From contig NZ_AP024652.1 of the NCBI RefSeq assembly GCF_019977315.1, positions 868,001 through 932,000 on the forward strand: a stretch of 64,000 nucleotides of DNA. Reading direction: 5' to 3'. Origin of the DNA: Arthrobacter sp. StoSoilB22. GTDB taxonomy: Bacteria > Actinomycetota > Actinomycetes > Actinomycetales > Micrococcaceae. The notes below the pieces were generated by a model, which worked only from the letters and a program-made list of their open reading frames with translations, had not been told where the DNA came from and did no database searches. The position numbers and the translations under genes are program-made. Position 1 is the stretch's first letter, and every line of letters starts with the position of its first letter. Below are positions 37,801-44,623 of the stretch, one piece after another.

Positions 37801-39380
37801 GCCAGCTGGTCACCGGTGGTGGGGAAGTAGTTCAGCACGTTGAAGGAGGCCAGTTTGAGGTTGCCACCTACGTCAGCGGGGCCTGTTGGCCTGCTGGCGG
37901 TGAAGCTCGCAGGCTGGACGGAGTCAGCGTTGGCCGCTGTCAGGGCGGTCAGTGGCTGGAACTTCCAGGAGTTGTTGCCGTAGCCCAGAATGACGTCGGT
38001 CCGGAACTTTGCGGGTGAGCCGACACGGACAGGGTCGGACGTGGTCAGGTACGGAAGTTGCTGGGCCTTGGTGGAGGCGTCCTTCAAGAAATTGGTGGAC
38101 GCGCCGTCGTCGAGCTTGATACCGCGCAGGGCGTTGTCCGCCACCACGGCCGCGTGCTCGGCGGAGCCGTAGGCTGCCACAGCAGTGGGCTGCACCAGAG
38201 GGGATGTGCCGGCTGCGAGGCCGATCTCACCGTACTGGTTCAGGGAATAGTTGTCCGTGACCGTGAAGTCACCCTGAGGAGCCAGGAGCATACCCTCCAG
38301 GCTTTCCCGCCCGGCCTCGTTGGCAGGCAACGTGAACGGCGTGGACTTGACCTCCGGTGCCGCCTCGGTGAGCTTCTTCAACCCCGCCGCCTCAACGGTC
38401 AGCTGGGTTTGACTGGCGAATTCGCTGACCACACCGGTGAGTTGCACGTAGTCGCCCGGCTGGACCGCTGCCGCCGTCGACGGCGAATAGACGAACAAAG
38501 CGTCCGACGCCGTCCTGGCCGCCCCCGCGTTGTCACCGCCGCTTCCGGCGGTTTGGACGTAGTAGCCGTTGAAACCGCCGGTTGCGTAGACGGCTGTGAC
38601 CTTGCCGCTGGTTGTCACGGTGCTGCCCACAAACGGACTGGCCGGGCCGGTTCCCTGGATCTCGGCGATGGCCTTAAACCCGGGCTGGGGGTCTACGGGC
38701 GGTGTTTCGCCGCCGTTGGAGGCGGTGGGAGTGATGGTGGCGCTGAGGCTGAAGTCCGCCGCGTTGGAGTCGGTGTCCACACCATTGGTGCGATTAAGGC
38801 TCTTGACGTCCGAGTTGCCGGCGGGTGCGGAGGCAACGGCGGTCTCAAACGTGTTGGAGGTGCCGTAGCCCAGAAGGTCGGCGATGGCTGCATTGCCCGT
38901 CACTGATCCTGCTGGAAGTGAAGAGATTGCAGTGGCCTGTTTGGCCAGGACCAGGGTTCCCGTGGTTCCGCTGGGGTTAAGCGTGCCGGTTGCCTGAACA
39001 TCGGCAGCGGGTAGATCCGGCGCCGTTGATGTGCCGCTATTGGTGGCACCCTTGACCAGGAAGTACCCCTTGGCGGGAATGCTGCCCGTCAATGGGGTGA
39101 CACCCGTGGGTGCTGCCGTAGCCGTGGCAGACCTGTACTGCAGGGACCATCCGGCCAGGCTGACCGGCGCGTCCGAGGAGTTGTACAGCTCCACGAACTT
39201 GTTCTTGAAGGCCGCGCCGTTGCTCCCGCCGCTGAGGTAGGCCTCGTTGATCACCACCGGGGAGGTACCGGCGGCGGCAGGTTCGTCCGCTGCCATGGCT
39301 GGGACGGCCGTCAGCGGGGCCGCGAGCAACCCCATTGACAGGACCGTTCCCGCCAAGGATTTCCTATGCATAAATTTCAT
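34854..39380 (-). CDS. Secreted fusion: lamin-tail domain, ExeM/NucH nuclease and 5'-nucleotidase
   Basis: A 1,508-residue protein with a signal peptide (MKFMHRKSLAG to about AMAA). The order is: a lamin-tail domain (VINEAYLSGGSNGAAFKNKF), an OB-fold strand region, an endonuclease/exonuclease/phosphatase domain (LKLASFNVLNYF, VVSLEEIEN, FLIGDFNAY, ASDHDPVV), then a metallophosphatase (LQFLGINDFHG, ISAGDN, AVGNHEFDG, GHTHKEY) and a 5'-nucleotidase C-terminal domain (NPGGLRNEL, LATGGDNFRIF). It should digest extracellular DNA and nucleotides for phosphate or bases. Most homologues carry only one of the two catalytic units. Confidence 0.92.
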   Translation of the reverse strand: MKFMHRKSLAGTVLSMGLLAAPLTAVPAMAADEPAAAGTSPVVINEAYLSGGSNGAAFKNKFVELYNSSDAPVSLAGWSLQYRSATATAAPTGVTPLTGSIPAKGYFLVKGATNSGTSTAPDLPAADVQATGTLNPSGTTGTLVLAKQATAISSLPAGSVTGNAAIADLLGYGTSNTFETAVASAPAGNSDVKSLNRTNGVDTDSNAADFSLSATITPTASNGGETPPVDPQPGFKAIAEIQGTGPASPFVGSTVTTSGKVTAVYATGGFNGYYVQTAGSGGDNAGAARTASDALFVYSPSTAAAVQPGDYVQLTGVVSEFASQTQLTVEAAGLKKLTEAAPEVKSTPFTLPANEAGRESLEGMLLAPQGDFTVTDNYSLNQYGEIGLAAGTSPLVQPTAVAAYGSAEHAAVVADNALRGIKLDDGASTNFLKDASTKAQQLPYLTTSDPVRVGSPAKFRTDVILGYGNNSWKFQPLTALTAANADSVQPASFTASRPTGPADVGGNLKLASFNVLNYFPTTGDQLAGCVFYTDRDGNPITVKEGCNARGAANAENFERQQSKIVTAITKSGADVVSLEEIENSAQFGKNRDDALSKLVDALNVKTPGVWDYVRTPANAPPLSDEDMIRTAFIYKKAVAEPVGESIIHNDTVAFASARKPLAQVFKPVGGDDDKKFIAIVNHFKSKGSAATPDDTDKGQGASNIARTKQAESLLAFSKDLQASKGTDKVFLIGDFNAYSKEDPINVLTGAGYTDLEAGTGKHSYLFGGMVGSLDHILASPAAHKVVTGTDIWNINSVESVALEYSRYNNNVTNYYAGDEFRASDHDPVVVGLNLTADEPATVDLQFLGINDFHGRIDSNTVLFAGTVEKLRAAAAPGATAFISAGDNIGASLFASAVAKDQPTIDVLNALELQASAVGNHEFDGGWADLRDRVVAGGTNAKFAYLGANVYQKGTTTPVLPEYKVLDMNGMRVAVIGTVTQEVPSLVTPAGIADLEFGDPVEAINRVAAKIKADNLADLIIVENHDGAASGTPEGATLEQEVAAGGPFAKLVNETTPDVAAIFTGHTHKEYAWDAPILNASGQPTGKTRPIVQTGNYGENVGTVTLTVDTASKTVTAYKAAIVDRTTDTADSLVAAYPRVAAVKTIVDKALEEAAVIGNQPVGAVTADITTAFTPDPAGGAPKRDDRASESTLGNLVADSLVDTLKAPELGAAEIGVVNPGGLRNELYYAPDGTITYAEANAVLPFVNNLWTTSLTGAQFKTLLEQQWQTNADGTIPSRPYQQLGVSKNVNYTYDAARPAGDRITGIWVNGAVIDPAKQYRIGTFSFLATGGDNFRIFKEGSNTKDTGLVDRDAWIKYLQAHKPVSPDFARRSVAVANTTAPEVKAGDSMALAVSKLNLTSIGSPANATLNAVFVDSKGAAIALGSVPVTAGSATVDLKVPAAAAAGTGTLVLTAVESGTVVKALVQVAESGPNPPQCTAPTKPSKWYDIAGWLRYAFAWLEYQRCLRG

Positions 39381-39570
39381 CCGCTTGAACTTTCATCAGT
39401 GAGCTCTGTGGAGCTCCATGAATGGCGCCCACTGTCTTGTGAAGTGGGCGAATGCCGGAAGTTACTCCCGGGTAAAGCTGCCTCGGACCTAGCTGAACAC
39501 GAACGGATGAATGGAGGGTTGACCCGGGGTCAACAATGGGGGACCGAGCAACGGCCCGGTAGTTCCGCGA

Positions 39571-40356
39571 CTAGCTGGTTTGCCCCAGGTCCTGAATGAC
39601 CTTGAAGACGGCTCCCGTGGGGTCCGACAAGGTGGCCAGCCGGCCGAAAGGTGTGTCCTCCGCGGGCTGCATGACGGTGGCACCGAGAGCCGTGGCTTGC
39701 TCCACGCTGACATTGGTGTCTTCCACCGCGAAATACACGCTCCACATGGAGGGGACCTGTTCGGGCAGGAAACCGGAGGCGTCCATGATGCCTGCCTTGG
39801 CGTCGTCACCGGCCCCAAGCGTTACGTAACGGAAATCCGGGGTGTCGCTCATGACTGCCGTGTCCCAGCCGAAGACCTTCTGATAGAAGGTGACAGCGGA
39901 CTCGTAGTCCTTGGCAAGAAGTTCGTGCCAGGCCGGAGCCCCGGCTTCTGCCGCGACCTCGTAGCCTTTCATCTCGCCGAACTGCCAGGCGCCGATGGCG
40001 GCGCCCGAGGCATCCCCATACATGGCCATGCTGCCCTGCTCAGGCACCTCCATGGGTTCCAGGAGCACCTGTCCGCCGTTGGCTGCCGCTGCCTCAGTGG
40101 TGGCTGCGATGTCATCGGTGCGCAGGTAAGTGGACCAAACGTCCGGCATGGCACCCATGTCCGCCTGCTTCTCCATGATGCCTGCCACCATCCCGCCGTC
40201 CTTGAAAGCGGTGATGTAGCCACCGTACTTTTCCTGGTCTCCGGTCTCATAGGTCCAGCCGAAAAGTGCCGTGTAGAAGGCCTTGGCCTTCTCAGTATCG
40301 GACGTCATGAGGTCGATCCAGCAAGGGGAACCGGGAGTGATGTCAGGCTTGGGCAT
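39571..40356 (-). CDS. VOC-family protein with two glyoxalase-like domains
   Basis: A 261-residue protein with two tandem vicinal-oxygen-chelate repeats: PGSPCWIDLMTSDTEKAKAFY and APAWHELLAKDYESAVTFYQ, each followed by FGW and a GGM or DPTG segment. GGAG lies eight bases upstream of the ATG. Such proteins bind or modify small electrophilic compounds, but the substrate cannot be inferred. The nearby 39427-39449 hairpin is in the intergenic part to the left. Confidence 0.85.
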   Translation of the reverse strand: MPKPDITPGSPCWIDLMTSDTEKAKAFYTALFGWTYETGDQEKYGGYITAFKDGGMVAGIMEKQADMGAMPDVWSTYLRTDDIAATTEAAAANGGQVLLEPMEVPEQGSMAMYGDASGAAIGAWQFGEMKGYEVAAEAGAPAWHELLAKDYESAVTFYQKVFGWDTAVMSDTPDFRYVTLGAGDDAKAGIMDASGFLPEQVPSMWSVYFAVEDTNVSVEQATALGATVMQPAEDTPFGRLATLSDPTGAVFKVIQDLGQTS

Positions 40357-41127
40357 AGATGAAGCTCCTGTTGTTACGCCGTGGCAAAAGCTGCGACTGA
40401 TGTCTGCGATGTGAAGACAGGAAGAACACTATGCGGGGGCTCTGACAGTTTCAATGATCTTCCGGGTGTGGGATCTCAGATCGGCCACCCGGAGGCCGGA
40501 TTCACGGGCTGCGCTAAGAGTCAGCGACGGCAACAGTGGCAGCTGCAGTCACCATTAGGCCGACCGCAGGTCCATACGCATTGAGTGGTTTCCTCTGCGC
40601 GCTGCCGATGAAGACAGCATATGGCGGGGCAAGGCACGGTTGACTAACAACGGCATTGCTCCCAGAACTTACGCAGTCCGCTTTTCCATCCAACGCGGTC
40701 CCAGCGGAGACCTCCCCCCTGCCCAGCTGGAACACACCGAGGCGCTAATTGGTGATTGACCTAGGCTCATTGATCTACTCGTTGACACGGACCAGCCGAG
40801 AAGCGTTAGTCGTAATGGTTCGGTCCCGATAAACACTGCGTTGTATCGCAGGATGGAGTTGAGGACGGCGAAATACTAGTTTGGGTAACCGGCGGCTACT
40901 TGTCGGGATTAGGACACCCGTGGTGGTCTGACGAGGTGCCCGCCGCTTGGCCAGATCCAGCAAATGTCAGAGTAAAGGGGCCGAGCGCCCTTGCCTGAAC
41001 CCTTACTCACCGAAGGGCTGGTTCGAAGGACGTTCTTTGGAGGGTGTCGAACTGAGTCGTGAAGCCAGAGGCAACTACACACACACGGCCGCCACCATCT
41101 TAGGGGACGCAATTGACCTTGAAGATT
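40357..41127. other. 771 bases without a convincing gene
   Basis: Short frames occur on both strands but none has a clear start signal and family-like pattern. The composition is less GC-rich than the neighbours. It is the left part of the accessory islet that ends at tRNA-Ser(TGA) and may hold eroded remains. Confidence 0.5.
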
Positions 41128-41460
41128 TCAGCCCGCCGGATCGAAAAGTACGATTTCAACCAGATCAGGTTTGTTTTGGCAGTCGCGAATAAATGATTTG
41201 GTGGCATCGTATAGGTAAGAAATTGAACTTCCGCGTGCCACTGCCGACGAGAAATCGACGATGTAGTCCATCATCGGTACAAGGGATTTTCCTGCCACCT
41301 TGAAACCGTCCAGCCCCAACAATCCGAAGCCCTGGCTTTGTGCTTTCTGAAGCACTTCGTCGAGAATGGAAAAGTCAATTAGCAGCGTCCGGCCAGAACG
41401 GACGGCGGTTGATGGAAATTCCGCCGCAATTCTCTCCTCAAATTGCTCTATTTTTCCCAA
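41128..41460 (-). CDS. Probable immunity protein for the Rhs toxin
   Basis: A 110-residue protein from TTG 41460, with GGAAGG four bases upstream, its start overlapping the last codons of the toxin gene by 13 bases. It has VRSGRTLLIDFSILDEVLQKAQ and VAGKSLVPMMDYIVDFSSAV segments. No family is recognised by name; the call rests on the tight linkage downstream of a toxin domain, the normal toxin-immunity order. Confidence 0.65.
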   Translation of the reverse strand: MGKIEQFEERIAAEFPSTAVRSGRTLLIDFSILDEVLQKAQSQGFGLLGLDGFKVAGKSLVPMMDYIVDFSSAVARGSSISYLYDATKSFIRDCQNKPDLVEIVLFDPAG

Positions 41461-42392
41461 GGCGCCTTCCAGGTGGGCTTGAATTTGTCACTTACTTGGA
41501 CAACTGTACCGTTGACGTCGTTCCTAACAACATAACTGCCGTCAGTGGCGTAATAGGCAGTTGCGGGATCGTCCCTCCTTGCATTGATTGCGGGATCCCA
41601 CCGCGTGTCACGTGTAATGACCGTGCGTGTGGGCTGATTAATGGCGTTGGAAATTAAATCATTTGACCAACCTCGTCCAGACATCTGGCCCGCAGCTTTA
41701 GTTTCCAAAGTATAAGTCAACTCCGCTTTGGTGGCTGTCCCGCCTAGTCCGGCAAAGCCCAGCATAATGAGTGGCCTAGCCTTCTCCGCGAATGCCTGGT
41801 TGGCATGGTTAAGGTCCTGCACCCATTGGGGTTTGGTTTGGAGGTTGGCCTCGGCAAGTGCTTTGCCGCGGGCTTCGTTGATCGCGAGCTGCCGGGGGCT
41901 CGTCCCGACTTTCATGTCGCCGACACAGTCGAGGGCAGTGTGTCTTGCGCTGATCTGTGGGGCGCTGACGCGGGCAGGTGTAGAGAAGCTGACCTGTTGA
42001 ATGAAGCGATTGAAGTAGGAGTTAGTGGTTGGTGGTGTGTAGGCGGGTCTGTGGATGGAGTAAGGGGGGAGGGGCGGAGCGGGGAAGAATGCCGGTGTGG
42101 TGGCTGGGATAGGCTCCCAGCTTTGCGACGCGGGCAGGTAATCGTAGGAGGTGCCCCCGATGACTCTCACGGGGTCGTAGCCGAGGTTGTCGATGAGGGT
42201 TGCGGGGTTGTTGGTGACGTAGGTGTACCTGTTGAGGGTTTGGGGTGCGCTGAGTAGGCCGCGCCATTTGTCTAGCCCCGCCCAGGTCCCGGTGGTGGGG
42301 TCGAGGGTGCGGGAGTGGAACTCGTGGGTTCCAAATGTGGGGTTGGTGGGTTGGCCGGTGTAGTTGAGGTCTGAGTCCCGGTGGATGGACAC
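41448..42392 (-). CDS. Truncated Rhs protein with colicin-E5-like C-terminal toxin
   Basis: A 314-residue protein from GTG 42392 with GGAG five bases upstream. Residues 1-70 are the Rhs core end (FHSRTLDPTTGTWAGLD, LNRYTYVTNNPATLIDNLG). The C-terminal 75 residues read GRGWSNDLISNAINQPTRTV, DPATAYYATDG, YVVRNDVNGTVVQVS and WKAPW, the pattern of colicin E5-type ribonucleases that cut GUN-anticodon tRNAs. Most of the Rhs shell is missing, so it is either a degraded gene or a free-standing toxin module. Confidence 0.75.
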   Translation of the reverse strand: MSIHRDSDLNYTGQPTNPTFGTHEFHSRTLDPTTGTWAGLDKWRGLLSAPQTLNRYTYVTNNPATLIDNLGYDPVRVIGGTSYDYLPASQSWEPIPATTPAFFPAPPLPPYSIHRPAYTPPTTNSYFNRFIQQVSFSTPARVSAPQISARHTALDCVGDMKVGTSPRQLAINEARGKALAEANLQTKPQWVQDLNHANQAFAEKARPLIMLGFAGLGGTATKAELTYTLETKAAGQMSGRGWSNDLISNAINQPTRTVITRDTRWDPAINARRDDPATAYYATDGSYVVRNDVNGTVVQVSDKFKPTWKAPWEK

Positions 42393-42502
42393 GGCGCTCC
42401 ACGAATCGAGAGCGCAGTTCCACCTATTGAGAGCCGCATAAGGACGTATCGTGACGCCATAAGTCCAAGGAACCGATTGACCGTCGATTCAAAGGACAGC
42501 AA

Positions 42503-42625
42503 TTGGGGGCCTGCCGGTCAACCCGCGGCAAGAACGGGAATGATGGGAACCCCACTACCGGGCGGTGAGGTGGCCCACGGCGCAGCAGGGCCCAGCGATG
42601 GGGCAACGAGGCCGACAAAGGGCCC
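42503..42625. other. Short non-coding stretch between Rhs remnant and terminator
   Basis: No credible gene is seen between the end of the Rhs frame and the tRNA terminator. A second frame upstream of the toxin start reads through to about 42500 but is not Rhs-like in that frame. Confidence 0.4.
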
Positions 42626-42667
42626 AAAAAAGTAGGACCCCCGGCAGCTTTCGCTAACCGGGGGTCC
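42626..42667 (-). terminator. Rho-independent terminator after tRNA-Ser(TGA)
   Basis: On the minus strand GGACCCCCGG and its complement, with a 13-base loop, are followed by TACTTTTTT. It ends tRNA-Ser transcription. Confidence 0.85.
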
Positions 42668-42675
42668 CGCCTTTG

Positions 42676-42763
42676 CGGAAGGTAAGGGATTTGAACCCTT
42701 GGTACGGGGTTACCGCACACTGGTTTTCAAGACCAGCTCCTTAGGCCGCTCGGACAACCTTCC
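42676..42763 (-). tRNA. tRNA-Ser (anticodon TGA)
   Basis: An 88-base class II tRNA. The acceptor arms GGAAGGT/ACCTTCC pair fully, and the anticodon loop CTTGAAA reads TGA with a long variable arm. Its 3' end faces the Rhs islet, suggesting an integration site. Confidence 0.95.
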
Positions 42764-42865
42764 TCGCCTAGTAGTGTTTCATAGGGAGTTGGCTGTTCCA
42801 AAACATCACGTATTCCAGCCCCTGCCCCGGGGTCTGGAGGACAAGCAAGAAACCGGGAGTTCGTC

Positions 42866-43849
42866 ATGAAAGCCGTCTACATCTCAGAGCCGGGCGGGCC
42901 CGAAGTCCTCGAAATCCGCGAGGTCCCTTCTCCGGTGCCCGGCGAGGGCGAGGTCCTGATCGACGTCGTGGCTGCGGGACTGAACCGCGCCGATGTCCAG
43001 CAGCGCAGAGGGTTCTACCCGCCGCCCCCGGGGGCATCGGAAGTTCCGGGCCTGGAAGTTTCCGGTCGCATAGCCGCCTTCGGCCCCGGCGTCACTAAAG
43101 CGTTCTCCGTGGGAGACAAAGTGGTGGCACTGTTGTCTGGTGGCGGCTACGCCCAGCAAGTGGCAGTTCCGGCCGAGCAAGTCCTGCGGGTGCCCGAAGG
43201 CGTGGACCTGATAACTGCGGCTTCCCTGCCTGAAGTTGCAGCCACTGTGTATTCGAACCTGATCATGACCGCACAATTGCAACCCGGCGAGACTGTACTC
43301 ATCCACGGTGCAACGGGCGGCATCGGCACCATGGCCATCCAACTGGCCAAGGCCTATGGCGCGCACGTGGCAACCACGGCCGGCACGGATGAGAAAGTCG
43401 GTACAGCCAAGGCCTTCCTCGGCGCCGATATCGCCATCAATTATGCCGAAGAGGACTTCGCTGAAAGTCTCAAGGCACGCAACGGAGGCAAAGGCGCGGA
43501 CGTTATCCTCGACGTCGTGGGTGCCAAATATCTGCAACAGAACATTGATGCTCTCGCAGACTATGGCCGACTGATCGTCATCGGCCTGCAAGGTGGCGCA
43601 AAAGCCGAGATCAACCTCGGGCAACTCCTTAGCAAGAGGGCTGCTGTCATTGGCACAGCGCTGAGGCCGCGACCGGTGGCTGAAAAGGGAATCATCATCT
43701 CTGGCGTCCGCGAGTTCGTCTGGCCCATGCTGACCGATGGCAGGATCAGGCCCCTGGTGGCCAAGTCCTTCCCCCTTGAGCAAGTCCAGGAAGCACACCA
43801 GTACTTCGACTCCGGCGAGCACGTGGGCAAAGTCCTCCTGCTCCTCTAG
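42866..43849 (+). CDS. NAD(P)H quinone oxidoreductase (PIG3-like MDR)
   Basis: A 327-residue medium-chain dehydrogenase/reductase without zinc ligands. MKAVYISEPGGPEVLEIRE and AGLNRADVQQRRGFYPPPPG open the catalytic domain; LIHGATGGIGTMAIQLAK is the NADPH-binding loop, and the end FDSGEHVGKVLLL is typical. It reduces quinones in the cytosol with NADPH. It is followed by a PadR regulator 49 bases downstream, which may control it. Confidence 0.92.
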   Translation: MKAVYISEPGGPEVLEIREVPSPVPGEGEVLIDVVAAGLNRADVQQRRGFYPPPPGASEVPGLEVSGRIAAFGPGVTKAFSVGDKVVALLSGGGYAQQVAVPAEQVLRVPEGVDLITAASLPEVAATVYSNLIMTAQLQPGETVLIHGATGGIGTMAIQLAKAYGAHVATTAGTDEKVGTAKAFLGADIAINYAEEDFAESLKARNGGKGADVILDVVGAKYLQQNIDALADYGRLIVIGLQGGAKAEINLGQLLSKRAAVIGTALRPRPVAEKGIIISGVREFVWPMLTDGRIRPLVAKSFPLEQVQEAHQYFDSGEHVGKVLLLL

Positions 43850-43898
43850 TAAGCCCGTTCGCCCGCCGTCCATTCGACCCACTGCAGCGAGGAGCCAC

Positions 43899-44465
43899 AT
43901 GTCCATCCGGCACAGCCTGCTGGCCCTGCTCCAGGATCAGCCGCGGTACGGTTACGAGCTGCGAGTCGAATTCGAAGACCGCACGGGCGCCGCGTGGCCG
44001 TTGAACATCGGCCAGGTCTACACCACCTTGGATAGGCTTGAGCGCGACGGCTTGGTGAGTAAAGACGGCGACGACGGCGGCGGGCACGTCATCTACAGCA
44101 TCACTGACGCCGGGGCTGGGGAAGTCGAAGCGTGGTTCGCCGGTGCAGTGGACCGGGGCAATCCTCCTCGGAATGAGATTGCCATCAAGTTGGCGCTCGC
44201 AGTGACCCTTCCGGGCGTGGACACTTCTGCGGTGATTCAGTCCCAAAGAGAAGTATCTGTCAAGGCCCTGCAAGAGCACACGCAGGCCAGAAAAGCCGTC
44301 TCGGCCAATCAGCGGTCCTCGGATACCGCGTGGCTGCTGGTGCTCGATTCCTTGATTTTCCAGGCCGAAGCGGAAGTCCGGTGGTTGGATCTTTGCGAGG
44401 CCCGCATGGTGCAAGGCCAGGCAAACGGGGGATCGAGCCAAGCTGCTCCCAAACGGTTGAGCTGA
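43899..44465 (+). CDS. PadR-family transcriptional regulator
   Basis: A 188-residue protein. MSIRHSLLALLQDQPRYGYEL is the winged-helix start of PadR proteins, with WPLNIGQVYTTLDRLERDGLV as the recognition helix, and a C-terminal vinculin-like helical region. GGAG lies four bases upstream of ATG 43899. It probably controls the preceding oxidoreductase in response to a small toxic compound. Confidence 0.9.
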   Translation: MSIRHSLLALLQDQPRYGYELRVEFEDRTGAAWPLNIGQVYTTLDRLERDGLVSKDGDDGGGHVIYSITDAGAGEVEAWFAGAVDRGNPPRNEIAIKLALAVTLPGVDTSAVIQSQREVSVKALQEHTQARKAVSANQRSSDTAWLLVLDSLIFQAEAEVRWLDLCEARMVQGQANGGSSQAAPKRLS

Positions 44466-44623
44466 CGTCCGGCGCAGGGTAGTGACCGTTCACCGCGTAC
44501 CTGCAGACGTTTGCCGTGTACGGCCCTATCCTGTCCGTGTCGGTTGTTAAGGTGAGGAGAAGTACCCGACGCAGCGGCCCCCACCGCACCATCCGTCACC
44601 GCAGCAGTTCTCAAGGAGGAGAT

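Noticed and set aside
36180..38018. 612-codon rightward open frame
   Set aside because: Antisense shadow of the secreted nuclease gene, caused by high GC; no family pattern or start signal.
39427..39449. Hairpin near the nuclease start as a riboswitch
   Set aside because: Only a simple 7-base stem; no known riboswitch core seen.
40514..40735. Small leftward frame in the islet gap
   Set aside because: No start signal and no family-like pattern; considered non-coding.
40775..41112. Short frames suggesting eroded genes
   Set aside because: Sequence patterns are not protein-like enough to claim a pseudogene.
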